From: Monoplex corrugatus
Lineage: Eukaryota; Mollusca; Gastropoda; Littorinimorpha; Ranellidae
Direction of reading: 5' to 3'
Assembly (NCBI GenBank): GCA_030674185.1
Contig: CM060314.1
Coordinates: 19,344,587-19,408,586, forward strand
DNA length: 64,000 bases
Below are positions 49,734 to 62,345 of this stretch, piece by piece (within the stretch, counting starts at the first letter, position 1; the number at the start of each line of letters is the position of its first letter). The position numbers and the translations under genes are program-made. Below the pieces are notes generated by a model, which was given only the letters and a program-made list of their open reading frames with translations, did not search any database and was not told the DNA's origin.

Positions 49734-51629
49734 TCCTTCAAAAGTTTTAAAAGAACTAGGTGAAGAACTATCAGTCCCACTATGTTCTCTGTTCAACAAG
49801 ACATTAGAATCATGTACTCTACCACAAGACTGGAAGACAGCTGAAGTAACAGCCTTGTTTAAAAAGGGTTCTAAAGCAGATCCAGGAAACTATAGACCAG
49901 TCAGCTTGACTTGTGTGATATGTAAAGTGTTAGAAAGCACAATTAGAGATTCAATAGTAACTCACTTTAGGGATAATCATTTGTATGCAAAGTGTCAGCA
50001 TGGGTTTTGTAAAAAAAAAAAAAGACAAACAATCTTATGTAACACAATTACTTGAAGTAGTAGAAGGTATGACAAAAATACTAGATAATGGTCATAATGT
50101 TGATGTTATATGTTTAGATTTTAAGAAGGCTTTTGATACTGTGCCCCATAAAAGGTTACTAGTCAAATTGTCTGCTTATGGTATATCTGGCAAACTATAA
50201 TAGTATTAAACTAGATACAAGGTTTTTTGAAAGCTCGAGTACAGCATGTAAGAGTAGGTGGTGAAAGATCAAATAAAGCTAAGGTTTTAAGTGGTATACC
50301 TCAGGGTAGTATCCTGGGCCCAAAACTATTCAGTGTTTATAAATGACTTGCCAATATCATTAAATAGCACCTATAAAATATTTGCAGATGATACAAAACT
50401 ATATGACAAAACATCTCAATTCACGGATTTACAAAATGATATTTATAAACTCCAAGATTGGTCAGATGTATGGAATCTATATTTCAATATTTCTAAATGT
50501 GGTGTACTACATACTGGTAAAACCAACCAAGAACACACATACTATATGAGACAAAATGACAGCATAAAGCAGATAAAAGCCCTAAAAGAGGAAAAAGATT
50601 TGGGAGCAACTTTCAATAGCATGTTGTCCTTTGATTTACATATTGGTAAAATAGATAATAAAGCAAATCAAATGTTGGGAGTTATCAGGAGAAGCTTTTC
50701 TTACTTAAATAAGGATATATTTCTAAAACTATATATAAATCTTCTGTTAGACCACATTTGGAATATGCAAATGCAATATGGTGTCCATCCTTGAAAAGTT
50801 AGCGCAAATAGAGTACAAAGACGTGCAACAAAGCTATTAAAAGAATGCAAAGATAAATCTTATGCAGAACGATTGAAGTATTTGAATTTACACTCACTTA
50901 AAGGCAGAGAGACAAGAGGTGACCTTATTCAAACATAAAATATTTAATGGAGTTGATAATATTTGTGTTGACTCACTCTTTTTTGTTTCACAATGTAATA
51001 TCACGAGAAATACGGAAGGAAAGATATTTATTCAGCACTGTCGTACTAACACAAGAAAATTTTCCTTTTCACACCGAGTAGCCCCTTTGTGGAATAAACT
51101 CCCAAGTAACAAAATTTGCACAAGATACTAATTCAAGAATTTTTTTGACAAAATTCCAAAATTCAAAGAACTTTTCATTGATTATGATGATTAACTGCCT
51201 GATTAGGCTTTATGTAAACAAAAAGAAAATGCGCATTTTAACACCTACTTTGCAATATTTGACAAACAGGGGACGTAAATAGGCCGCGAGGCCTAGGCCA
51301 ATGAAAGCCAGTCCCTATTACTACTACTACTACTACTTATATCATTATTATTATTATTATTTTTTACGTTACTGAATGAACACTGATCTAGAGTTGAGTA
51401 ATAGTATAAGAGCAACAGAGAGAATTGGATTAATTAAAATAATGCGAATTAAGGATTGACAATTTTTATAAAAAAAATTGATGAATGAAATATTGGAGAG
51501 GAAACATAGGTTCTGACAACACTTTTTTATGTAAGAAAAAGAGAGGTAATGCCTGCTGAAAGGTTGCTGATCAATTCGTCGTGACATCTACCTCATAGTG
51601 ATACAGCCAACCAAAGAATACTGCTGAAC

Positions 51630-51694
51630 AAGTTGTTATGGTTATTGCTATTTAAAGCCTAGCTGATTGCATAGAGCCATATCAGGGCTATGAC
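51630..51694 (+). repeat. Family R1 end fragment at the duplication junction
   Basis: tggttattgctatttaaagc, ctagctgattgcatagagcc and atatcagggctatgacc match the 5' end of R1 (2255, 3153, 61425). It lies directly between the two duplication copies. Confidence 0.75.
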
Positions 51695-52486
51695 CAGTTA
51701 CTGTCCATTCCCATGGAATTTTATTTCTCACTAGTAACTTTAGTTCTAAAACTTGACTCGCTTCCAGTCTGCTGCATTGGTTTGCAAAGATTCAATACTG
51801 ACCCAAGAAAAACTTTCAATGTATGGCCTGTGGTCCACCTAGCTGTGAATGGGTACCCATTCCTCTTCAGGATTGAGGAAGACAAAGCAGAAAGGCTGAG
51901 GAATTTTGAGAGCTGAGTTGGTGCAGCAAGTGTGTGCCTCTGGACTGAATATGCTTGAATGACTGGTTATAATGTATTTTGTGAATGACTTGATCCACTG
52001 AGGCTTTTTCTATGTTTGTGTTTGCGTTCTAGGTAAATGTGAGAATGATGTACCAGTGGTGCAAGTCTAGTGTATGCACAATTTAATTTATAAATTTCGA
52101 TTAATAAAAGAATAACTGAACTGTATCAGGGCATTACAGACACAGTCTTCATAGTGCTGGTCCAAGAAAATCTGAGCGCGCTATCCCCTCAATCCTCTAA
52201 GACCTCAAGGTTATGAGACAACAACCTTTACTTCATTGTAACAAAGAGAACAGTACCTATTGCTTACTCTCTTTGATTGCACTTTCATGTGTAGAATCCT
52301 GGCAGCCTTTTGTCCAATATACTCCTTCCTCTCTCTCTCATATACACAGACATGCAGACACACACACAACTGAACTGACAGAGCCACTCGCCACTAACAT
52401 AAACATGTGGCCCACCTGAAGGTAACAACCGCATCTGCCTCATCAGCATGGTTCTTTAACCAACTGAGCAAGCCATGCACACACAC

Positions 52487-52503
52487 ACGTGCGCGCGCGC
52501 GCA

Positions 52504-52552
<49 letters not shown>
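52487..52552. repeat. CA microsatellite in copy 2
   Basis: GC/CG start then about 45 bp of CA; the copy 1 counterpart (40491-40526) is shorter. Confidence 0.95.
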
Positions 52553-52553
<1 letters not shown>

Positions 52554-52555
52554 AT

Positions 52556-52850
52556 TATCATACAGGCTCGTTGTTTTATGGTTAGAACTGTGAGCCCAGG
52601 ATCTCATTTCTCAAGTTCGTATCACCCTACAATATACCTGTTGTTTGTTCACTTTCAATCATTCTGGTGGTGTCAGTGTTTCATAGATCCCTCTCCCCTG
52701 CCCATTTCAAGACCTTGCCAGAGTGTAGCGTTTCCTGAAGGCTCAAGAAATCTGCAAGGTAACTGCTGGCTGACCGTGGCGAGGCATACATGGCCTATGG
52801 AATTGCCCAAGTGAGATGAATCCCTCAAGAGCAAACTCCCAATTCCACCA
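52556..52850 (+). repeat. SINE family S2 in copy 2
   Basis: Counterpart of 40532-40830, same landmarks. Confidence 0.82.
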
Positions 52851-52946
52851 CACACATACACACACACATGTGACTGAATATAATAATGCAAATTTTTTGT
52901 TTTTTCATTTTATCAAATTTCACAGCTTTTTAAAAATTCATTAGCT

Positions 52947-53050
<104 letters not shown>

Positions 53051-53428
53051 CAATGCAGTATTTTTCTTTGAGCCTACCAATTAAAATGATTTTTTTCAAC
53101 ATGATTTCACTAGGGATGACTCTTTGCTGCAATGGACAAGGGTATTTTCACATACATGTACTCTAGGCATGCTTTCTTATTCCAAAGATCTGCACTCAGG
53201 ACCATGGTGTGAACACGGCCTTGAACACCTCAGCTCAATGTTTAGTATTGTCCTCTTTGGGCCTACTGAGCTACCGATATGGGGGAACCATGCAAAGCAG
53301 AGGTCTGTGCTGTCAGTGCCAGCATTACGCAGCAAGTTGCTGGCCTGTGATCTCAGATCATGTCATCACAGCCATTGATTTCAGTTACCAAAAAAAAGCT
53401 TAATTAGTTAATAAGTCTGAAATTTACA

Positions 53429-53826
53429 ACCAGTTGCTGTGGTGTAGTGTGGTTAGCGCAATGGACTACCGACTAGAAGGTTCGGGGTTTGAATCCCCAT
53501 CAATCCCTTCAAAAATCATTGTGGGATTTTCGGCTTTAACCAGCTCCTACCCAGAGTTGGGCATGCTATGGGCTCATTGGGAAGACTGGGACCACGCAGT
53601 CGAGTCTCACCCACTTCACGGATGCGTCACTCAGGATACTGCTCAAATCTTCTGACCAACACTGCAGCTGTCTGTATCTCTCGGGCCTGGTTAATGCCAG
53701 GACCAATTATGATAGTAAGCGTTCCTAGACGGAACTCCACAGCATCACGATTATTATCCTCATCAACATCATCATCACACTGTAAAAACTGTGCCAGCTT
53801 CTGTCACCATTAAGGTGGCATAGAAA
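53429..53826 (+). repeat. SINE family S1 in copy 2
   Basis: Counterpart of 41334-41756, missing about 30 bp near 53720 (the block with cagagtacagccctgtcaca in copy 1). Confidence 0.85.
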
Positions 53827-54364
53827 ATGGGAAAATGGGACAACAACAACAAAAACAAAAAAGAAAAAAAAAGGTAACCTCCTTAAGTGCGATGATCATT
53901 TAAAAAAAAAAAAAAAAAAAAGAAAAAGAGAAAAAAATCTGCAATTCACTAGTAAAAACACAACAGGAAAAGGGAATAGTCACTATTAATCTGCAAACAA
54001 AAGGGGTTTATTTTCATTCATATTAATCATTAGAGACTTCACATGTCCGCGAACTGACAACTAAAAAAGCTTCAGCCTTCACAGTTCCTGCATGCAATGT
54101 GGTGTGTGAGAGTAGTCTGACCATGCACAATTGGCAGTGAAGGTAAATCCCAGCCCCACTGGTATCACTCACCAGCATGAGTCCATACACCATGAGGTGA
54201 GCCACAGGCGGTCAGAAGGCCGAACTTGAGTCGCTCTTTACTTGCCAGGGAACGCTTCTGTGAGACCAGTGTTATTATTTTTTATTCATAAAGAAGTTAC
54301 CAGTACTGTCAATTGTTGACAATCTGCTATTATAACTGGTCACATGTCGGTTTTTGATTTCACT

Positions 54365-54668
54365 CCCCCCCCCCCCCCCCCCTGGAAATTTTTGTAACAA
54401 TGGAGATGCCACTGTCAGTTGCTCCTTCATCAGAATATATGTCTTCCACTGTCACATCTTGTTCCCTTGGCCCTCCTTTTCAGCATGCTAATAGAGGTAT
54501 GACCCCCCCCCCCCCCCATCCCTCCCCTGTGTTGTAGGCTAAGCAAAGACCAAACTGCCATGTTGTAGGCACTACCCAGTGAACACAATGGGGTTCAAAA
54601 CTGTGCTGTTTGGGGATAATTCTGACAACTGGGAATTCTTCCTGTGCCCCCCCCCCCCCCCCCCCCCC
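54365..54668. repeat. Three poly-C tracts in copy 2
   Basis: C18 at about 54365-54382, C15-17 at about 54502-54518, and C22-23 at about 54646-54668. In copy 1 the matching sites are non-C, C9, or absent. Confidence 0.9.
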
Positions 54669-55325
54669 GGAAAAACAAATAAACAAAAATCTCTCTGTAT
54701 TGTTTAATCATGACTTGAATCGGAATCGCTGGGATTTCTTTTGCCGTATTGGGTGTATGACACTGTGGAAAAGAGGCAACTGATTGTGAGAAACCCATCT
54801 CTCATTAAGTCAGCGCTTGTGTGAATATCAGTATTGTCAGTCACCTTGAATGGGGAACACCTTCACAGATGTTACTATACTCCTTTCAAATGAATATTTA
54901 GTACAAAGATGTACACAAAAGAATGCCCTGAGAACCCTGATCTTTCTTTTTTCTTAATGACATCCACATAGCTGCCACTGCACCAAAGAGAAAGCAAACA
55001 GATGAAATCATCTTGTCAGCTTCTTCTAGCTGAGGAATTGTATCATGTACACATATTCTTTTTCTAATATGTTACTTGAGATGTGTGCATATTGTTCTTA
55101 GAAAAGGTTGCTTCCAAAGATTTTCAAGCTGACATTCTCCTCTCATTTTTCCCCCGTACTGCTTCTTGTTAAACTCTACATGTTTCAGAAAAAGGAACAG
55201 ATTCTTGCTGTATGGTCCTTGGCAGGTGACGCCTATCTGTTGTTCACCACACTCCTGAGTTATAAGCAAGAAGGGAAAACTTGACACCCAAATACATATA
55301 AATGTATCCCAAATGGAGCTGTTAC
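54634..55325. other. Copy 2-specific insertion with an unexplained ORF
   Basis: Copy 1 runs from tctgacaactggg straight into ccatgttgttgcacac; copy 2 has about 690 bp between. On minus, 55338-55072 reads an 88-residue ORF containing FPFLLITQECGEQQIGVTCQ, NKKQYGGKMRGECQLENLW and a stop at 55072. It looks coding in composition (several Cys, balanced residues) but I do not recognise it. No clear target duplication. Confidence 0.55.
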
Positions 55326-56285
55326 CATGTTGTTGCACACTCTGGCTCTTGTTTTTGGCCTGCCTACTTCGTTGTGTCTTTTGTGGTCTTTTTGATATTT
55401 GGAGTTTTGTGCTGGTACAGTGGGCTGTATTTTATTTCTCTGCGCTTTCTTTTAGCACCTTACCTAAACATGGTGCATCATGCTTTGTACTCCTGAAATT
55501 ACATACAGTTTCAGAAGACTCATAATCTCCAACAGAAAAGGTGTATTTCTTTTCATTCCATGTCATGTTCTGCAAACCAGCCTTTGCTCTTTAATGAAGC
55601 AAAACTCTCCTTAACTATCCAATGGTGTCTATACACTTCACCAGCAAAGTAAGAATGAATTTCTTTGAATTCATGTTTACATGCTGGCAACAAGTTTATA
55701 AACTGTATCCACTAGGTCACTTCTAACTTTATCCAATTTCACCCTCACATATGTACAATGTAGTCATGCCAGCTGAGCTTTCGCTTTGACTGGTAATTGA
55801 TCCGAAGGTTTGACACAAACTTTCACATCTTCAGTGGTGGCAACTGCTGTGGTTTTTTGTTTTGTGCTTGTTGTTTTGTTCCTCTGCTGTTGCTGTGTTT
55901 GAAAAAAAAAATTAAGGTCTTCTGTTCAACTTTTAATGTTTCCACATGTTAAGTCTATCTGTATTTACACTCTGCTCTTTTGCTTCCATATCTGATGCTA
56001 ACTTTTTTTTCTGAACTCCCTCTGCTCCTTGTGTTTTACCCAACTGAGCAATAGCTTAGCTCTCATTTTTGTGCTTTGCTTGGGTGTAATGTGTAGGCTA
56101 CAGTCCACAGTTTGCAATACAAAATGTTCTCTCTCATCATTCTTGATATATCAGTTTTAGTGTGACCATGCTATTGCACACAATCATCTGTTATGTGCCT
56201 GACACCTGTTCCCTCAGTTTCTGTGCTCCTTGTTGTTTTCTCAAGTGGGAATGACTGAATGTAATGATTTCTAGGTTTCACATTT

Positions 56286-57036
56286 TCTTCAAGATTATAG
56301 GCTTACCACCAGTTTTACAGATGACAGTTTCCTTATTGCCGACAGCTCCATTTTCTTTCGCGTAAACTCTGTGTAGTATGCCTCCTCTTCATCTGTGAAT
56401 GGGCTTCTAGTTCTTCAAGACATCTGATGAATTGGCATTTATGAAAAAACAGAGGATGTTCCTGCATCTACTTTTGTCACCTGCTTGTTCTATACAGAGG
56501 TATGAAGCTGTTCTGCAAATGTTTTCACAGGTGTTTCAGGTATAATTCGTTCAACTGTTTCTCATGGGTGAGAAGCTGACTGTGGTTGAAAATGGTCACA
56601 CGTTTTGTCACTGTCTGCTCCAATTGTCTTCCTAGTACTACAGAAACGTTTGAGCGCGCCCTCCTCTACACTGTTTTAGGAATGTACAACAAACTGAACA
56701 CTCCGATTCTGTCATTGAGAGATCAAAGTGTGTCCAGATCGTTTGCTCTTTTCTATGGTGACTTAACGTTATTTAGTGTTATCTCAGAGGGAGAGGTTGC
56801 TACTTTCACACGTAGAATGTTTTGTAGCAGTTCGTACAAAACGAAGCTGAGTGAAAAATGCCATCTGTTTCTTTGGAAACAATTACTCCACTAAAATACC
56901 ATCAACTCTGCCACGTAGTTTTTGCAACAATTTCGCAAGTTTCGTCTCACGATGTTTCTTGATCTCTGACCACAAATTCTACACAGAGCATTAGTCTCTT
57001 AAAATGAGCTATTTCTGAGTGTTTTTCTGCGGCCAT
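56286..57036 (-). pseudogene. RAG1-N-terminal-like gene, decayed copy 2
   Basis: ATG at 57036 (MAAEKHSEIAHFKR). Many frameshifts, but GIFHSASFCTNCY keeps the second CxxC in the frame lost by copy 1. Only one internal repeat (about 56370-56600) instead of four. Ends with the same tail as copy 1. Confidence 0.75.
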
Positions 57037-57494
57037 GATTTAAAGTGGACCCGAGAACACAACACAACACGACAATGATTAAAAATAAGATGCTGAACAA
57101 TCACAGAAGCAGATAAATTCAAACTGATGACAAAGAAACGGCAAGGCTTCGCTGCCTTCGTCTGGTCGGGCACGGTCAAGGCCGGTGCTTACATTCTTGC
57201 ACTTAGGCCTACCATCTCGATGCGAAACGCTCCGGTAGGCCTAGTTCCCGCGGTCGTAGAATCTATATTTTATTACTATAAATTGTTTTTTTTACGTGAC
57301 TGAATGACACTGATCTAGGGTTGAGTATAGTATTAAAGCAACAGAGAGAATTGGTTTAATTAAAACAACGCGAATTGAGGGTTGAAAATTAGAAGGAAAA
57401 AAAAAATTGATGATGAATTTTTGTCATATGTAAATGCTTTGGTGCATAATGAAAGTGTGTGCTTTGATCTGACTTATATACGAACATTTAGTGC

Positions 57495-57590
57495 CGTCAA
57501 GTGTCATTACTACTACTATTATTACTACTACTACTACTAAGTACTATTATCATTATTATTATTATTATCATTATTATCATTATTAGACAG
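57495..57590. repeat. TTA/CTA trinucleotide tract
   Basis: Mixed TAC, TAT and ATC trinucleotides. Confidence 0.9.
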
Positions 57591-58000
57591 ACGCCACCCT
57601 CATAACGCTGACTCCAAGAAAAGCTGATGTAGAACGCTTCACTCCCTCGTGACTGCGACAACTTTACCTTACAGGAAACAGGACACAAAAGAGAAGGAAA
57701 ACTAGAATTTCACTGAGAGACTATTTTCTGCTGAGCTTACCTCACGGATGTCTTGCACAATTTAACATGCAAACAAACTCGGACTGTGTCTACTGGTCTT
57801 TGTGACTTCACATTTGCAACTTCTTTGTGGGTGAAAAAACAGATAGAAGAAAACAACAACTGGTAAACAGCTTCGTGTCTGTATGATAGTAGGCTATTTA
57901 GCGTGAGATGTGCTTGACAGCATGCATGCATGTTTTTGTTCGTACATACATGTGCGTGCTTACGTTTGAGGATGGCAGAATGAAAGTCTATGAATGAGAC
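57590..58000. other. No gene recognised
   Basis: A good donor-like gaggtaagc exists on minus near 57735-57745 but no supported exon precedes it. Confidence 0.35.
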
Positions 58001-58046
58001 AGAGACAGAGACAGAGACAGACACAGAGAGAGAGAGAGAATGTGTG

Positions 58047-58109
<63 letters not shown>

Positions 58110-58115
58110 GTGTGC
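57994..58115. repeat. GA then GT microsatellite
   Basis: gagacagagacagagaca then GA, then about 70 bp of GT. Confidence 0.95.
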
Positions 58116-58639
58116 ACACGCGCGCGTCCATGTGCGTATTTGCATATGTAGTTGTGTATGTCAGTTGTGTGTGCACCTGTAAGCATGAATGTGTGAGTGT
58201 GCAGGCATGTTCATGTTGCTTATTCAAGTGCTTGTGTCCCAAATGTGTACTGTTTCATACTCTGTCATACTCCAATGCCCATTATTCACCAGTAAACTAT
58301 TGTATACACGTTAAAAACATTGCCCATAGCCCCTAGCACCTCTCTTCAATTTGGTGTTAAAGAAACATTGTTCTTCTCCAATGATTTTACTCTCTCTGCA
58401 TGTTTTGTACGCGCAGCTCTTACAGAACTCTTAATTATTCGCCCGTTGTTGGATGCCATTTGCTTATCCTATTAATGTGTCAAAATAAGTATATGAATAT
58501 TCATGTGAATAACTAATGAATGCTGAATGATGTTACTGTGCCCAACCGTTTAGCAACCGTGCTTCCTCAAGTTGAATGCTTTGCTTTAACACTTTGCAAG
58601 ACTTGCTCTATTTTAAGGCACATGTGCTTATGCATGCTT

Positions 58640-58672
58640 TGTGTGTGTGTGTGGTGTGTGTTGTGTGTGTGT

Positions 58673-58713
<41 letters not shown>

Positions 58714-58868
58714 GTGTGTGCTTGCAGCTGTGTGTGTGCATGCATGTGTCTGTGTTTTATAATTTCTTTTAAGATCTTTTCATGTAAGTGCTTCTACGCA
58801 ACTGAGTTACATAATTATTGAAAAAAAAAAAGAATAGTGAGGTAGAAGAAGTGATGTGTGAGTGTGTG

Positions 58869-58901
<33 letters not shown>

Positions 58902-59008
58902 GTGTTGTGTTGTGGTCGTGTGGTGTGTGTGTGGTGGTGTGTGTGTGTGTGTGTGTGTGTGAGTGTGCGCGTGCTGTGGTGTGTGAGTGTGTGTCGTGTG
59001 TGCGGTTG

Positions 59009-59048
<40 letters not shown>

Positions 59049-59124
59049 ATAAGTGTGTGCATTGTGTGCGATGTGTGTGTGTGTGTGAGAGAGTGTGTGT
59101 GTGTAAGTGTGTGCATGTGTACGG

Positions 59125-59205
<81 letters not shown>
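58640..59205. repeat. GT microsatellite cluster
   Basis: GT-rich at 58640-58745 and nearly continuous at 58857-59205, with a pure run of about 80 bp at the end. The many overlapping ORFs here are repeat by-products. Confidence 0.95.
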
Positions 59206-59208
<3 letters not shown>

Positions 59209-59372
59209 ACGTGCATAAATATAAGACAGTATAGAGCACAGATAATTCAAGCCTAGTTTATCTCTCAGAGCCAGGTGCACGACAGCTGTTCCGATGCCAC
59301 ACAACACTTGATTTTTTTTAGGCCAATCTATGTACGTCTTCCTTTTACTGAAGCCAAACAACAACGAACCAA

Positions 59373-59650
59373 ATGCAGGCTGGCTGGCTCTTCTGATAAA
59401 GCCATGAACTTAAGTCTCACATCTTGGGTTCAATCCCATCCTGCAAATTATAAATGGACTTTTCACTGCCAACTTTATGAATGCTCCAATTAATTTCAGT
59501 GGTATCTGTAATCCCCTCCCAGTTCAAGACCTGGTGAGCGCAGTGTTACTTGTGCAGATTTAAGGAGTCTCAAAGATAACTACTGGCAGGCATGGGTGGA
59601 ATACGTATATGATAACTGTCAAAACATGATGAATCTCTCTTGAATAAAGT
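59373..59650 (+). repeat. SINE family S2, complete copy (plus)
   Basis: ggctggctggctcttctgat, aaagccatgaacttaagtct, gggttcaatcccatcctgca (B box), cagttcaagacctggtgagc and gatgaatctctcttgaataa. Confidence 0.85.
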
Positions 59651-59934
59651 CAATATTCCATAACGTATAACAGAGGATAAGAAACTGCCTTTTTGTGCCA
59701 AGCAATTTTTTCTTATCATTACAATGAAGGCAGGCCCCTTGCAGCTGTTTTCCCCCCCGGCCCCAATACCCATGAACAATCCACAGTACAAAAGGAATTG
59801 CTCTTAACCTACAGTTCGCTCTGATGGGCACATTAACCCCCTGCTCAAAACTGAAGAGGAAACATTTGCTGTCATTCTCTTTTGTCAATAACGTTTCTGG
59901 TTACCTGTACTCGAGGCAGTCAACCCTCTCAAGC

Positions 59935-60415
59935 ACACTCTTGCCCAATGTAAAACAAGATGGTCAAGCCATTCTAACGACGCCTCTTTTTAATAAAAAA
60001 ATGTATTTCTGACATCCAACTTTTGTGCTTCTAAGACGACAGTGATCTTGAGGAAGCTTTCGCTGAAATAAACTTGACATGTCTCAAGGACAATGGTACA
60101 ATGTCGCAACAGTGACAACAGGTTAAAGTTTTGTCAGAATTTCCTAAAAAAAAAAATGCTGCTCATCCACTCCTAAGAAACTGCTGTTCACCTACCATCC
60201 TCAAAACGAGCTGCTCTTAAGTACTTTTTGTTTGTTTGTTTGTTTGTTTGTTTGTATGTTATGTGACCTCGACCTTGGAGCTTTACCTTCCAATCTTATG
60301 CAATCTCAATTCTTCAACAATAAAAATTTTGGTAAAGATTCATCCAGAACCTGCTTAGAAAATATTGCCAGCGCATTCTGGTAACAGACAAACACATTAT
60401 ATACAGACACCTTCC
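59935..60415 (+). repeat. Interspersed repeat family E, copy 3
   Basis: gccattctaacgacgcctct, cttgaggaagctttcgctga, gtcgcaacagtgacaacagg and aaagattcatccagaacctg match the other copies. Confidence 0.65.
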
Positions 60416-60584
60416 TCAAGCCGACATGAAACCACCTCCTGAAAAAAAAAAAGTGGGAGGGTGTGTGTGTGTGTAGTGTGTGTGAAAAAGAGCACTTTTC
60501 ATGAATTTCAATGCTGTTCATCATGACTCATTCCAGTTTATTCATAGTGTCACTGAAAGATTTCACATCCTGTGCACCACAATT

Positions 60585-60690
60585 ATGGGTTGACCGACTT
60601 TGCTACACAGCCACAGACTCAAAATCTCATGTCTCGAATTTAGCCCACACCCGCAACATAAAAGTCTTTTATTTACTTATTCATTTATTA
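60585..60690 (+). repeat. SINE family S2, 5' fragment
   Basis: ggttgaccgactttgctaca, cagactcaaaatctcatgtc and gaatttagcccacacccgca. Confidence 0.6.
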
Positions 60691-60889
60691 TTTTCTCTGT
60701 CTCGTGTCTGTTTACCTTTGAAAGAATGAGTGGGTTTTTTTTGTTTGTTTCTTTTTTAATACAGAATTTTGATAGGGACAACTCTTTTGATACTGTGAGT
60801 TCTTTAATGGATGAATGCTGCACATAAGACCTTGCTTTATCATCTCATTCAAAACACCAGCACCCAGACTCCCCCCCCCCCCACCTGTT

Positions 60890-61425
60890 GGGGATGCTGG
60901 GCTCTTTCAGTATAAATAGTATCCCCACCTTCTGGAAATTCTGTGCCAGGAATTTCCTCTTTTCTGTCACTCTCTTTGTTTCTGCCTTCTTCCTTTACTT
61001 TCTGTCATTTCTTCCTATCATTTTCTGCCTTGCTGCTCCATTCACGTATATGTGTTCGATAAAGTCTTAGGTACTTTCACTCAGAATTAATAATTGGTTA
61101 AACATGTTCTTAAGTGCATTTTTGGCTCTAGGGAAATGAGATATGCGGAAGCAATTTTCGGTAATTTAGGCCTGTTTTTATATATGTGTTAGAGTCCTTA
61201 GTTGTGTTCAAATCTGTATTCAGGTACGTTTTTTAAATCCCGTGTGTGATAAATTGGACAGAGAGGTCAACGCCAGGAGCATCTCCTTAGATTATGTGCA
61301 TGAATGCATCGATATGTGTACTTAATTTTCTTTTCTTATTTTTCCCTGTTGAAGTCGTATGTTTTGAAATGGGTTATAGGCCTGATCTGGCTCTAAACAG
61401 TCAGCTGGGCTTTAAACAAAAATAA
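60890..61425 (-). repeat. Interspersed repeat family R1, copy C
   Basis: Reverse of copies A and B: gtatccccaccttctggaaa near the left end, gtcagctgggctttaaacaa at the right end. Confidence 0.82.
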
Positions 61426-61721
61426 CAGTAACAATAACCCAGACTACACTCACAGTTTAGTGGAGGGGGACAAAAGTCCCTTGCCTGACTGGTATTAAAA
61501 CCCAGGACCTCTCGTGTCCTCAGCTGGGGCATTGTCCACTAGGCAACACTCTACCACAGCAGGAAAGAAAAGCAGAATAAGACTTACCTAAAGGTTCATA
61601 ACATGTAGCCTACCTTTTTTTCAAATAATTCTGTTAATCCTTATACTTGTCTTTCAGTTGAAATATCCGTGCATAGACAGGTTTACGTACTTTAGCACAG
61701 GTCCCCTACATATGCAAACAT

Positions 61722-62145
61722 CCTGGCTGGCTCTTGTTAACAAAGCTATGGACTCACAATCTGGCGTCTCAAGTTCAATCCTAGCCTGTAACATAAAACT
61801 GGCCTGTTTGCTGGCCATCTTAATGCTGCAATCATTCTGGTAGTGTCAACTTTGTTTCATAGTCTTGTTCTCCCTCCCCATCCATCCAGGTGGCTCTCCT
61901 CCTCTTAACCCTTTGACTGATGCATCCTATCCACCAAATGGAAAAAAAACTTAACCCTTTGATTCCCTCACAGGAAGTTGGTGGACAGGGTAAGGGAATC
62001 AAAAGGTTGTTTTCGCTTTGCTAGCATGTCTAGCAATGCAGGATGCTAGTGGACAGGATGCGGGAATCAAAGGTTTAACAGTGCAAAGGGTTTTGCAAGG
62101 CTCAAAGAGTCTGCCATGTAATTGCTAACAGACTAGAGTGGAGCG
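61722..62145 (+). repeat. SINE family S2 split by a MITE
   Basis: tggctggctcttgttaacaa, caagttcaatcctagcctgt (B box), cattctggtagtgtcaactt; resumes after the MITE with ctcaaagagtctgccatgta. Confidence 0.78.
61905..62078. mobile_element. TTAA foldback MITE, copy 7, inside SINE S2
   Basis: 174 bp between TTAA sites, termini TTAACCCTTTGACTGA and GGAATCAAAGGTTTAA, inner cacaggaagttggtggacag and ctagcaatgcaggatgctag. Confidence 0.85.
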
Positions 62146-62155
62146 CATCATATAC

Positions 62156-62345
<190 letters not shown>

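Larger units (their letters stand above)
47140..51131 (+). pseudogene. LINE ORF2: endonuclease and reverse transcriptase
   Basis: Endonuclease: SRIDNIYPSVIALTEL, then MGDFNYPNVHWDG and the DPVGKSDHNAL box. RT: DWKTAEVTALFKKGSKADPG, NYRPVSLT, LDFKKAFDTVPH, QGSILGPKLF and the catalytic FADDTKLY. Thumb region to ARRATKLL-like frames and a FSHRVAPLWNKLPS end. Broken by frameshifts (for example an A-run at 50012-50023) and by three insertions. Confidence 0.9.
45450..51359 (+). mobile_element. Near full-length CR1/L2-type LINE with nested insertions
   Basis: Target-site duplication TTTTTTACGT at 45440-45449 and 51360-51369. The empty site is at 57288-57297. Order: GC-richer 5' UTR, ORF1 with PHD finger and coiled coil, ORF2 with endonuclease and reverse transcriptase, 3' UTR ending in CTA/TTA repeats. 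Later insertions: 46248-46413 (LINE tail), 47263-47461 (TTAA MITE), 48488-48662 (TIR element), 48927-49731 (another LINE). Without these the element is roughly 4.6 kb. ORFs carry frameshifts, so it is inactive. Confidence 0.9.
39650..51487. repeat. Segmental duplication, copy 1 (interrupted)
   Basis: Co-linear with 51695-57415 from ctattcccatggaattt at the left to aaaaaaattgatgaatgaa at the right, minus the LINE at 45450-51359. Landmarks in order: 39723/51771, SINE S2 40532/52556, SINE S1 41334/53429, RAG1-N-like gene 43508/56286, acgtgactgaatg at 45446+51370/57294. No terminal inverted repeats were seen, so it reads as a duplication rather than a transposon. Confidence 0.9.

Noticed and set aside
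57737..57790. Candidate STIM first exon with donor gaggtaagc
   Set aside because: The frame before the donor has no signal peptide and adjoins microsatellite; phase could be made to fit but there is no supporting similarity.
58769..59364. Thr-His-rich and Cys-Val-rich ORFs
   Set aside because: Translations of GT/CA microsatellites, present on both strands; the same applies at 16812-17188, 19938-20186, 39020-39333, 57960-58336 and 62125-62481.
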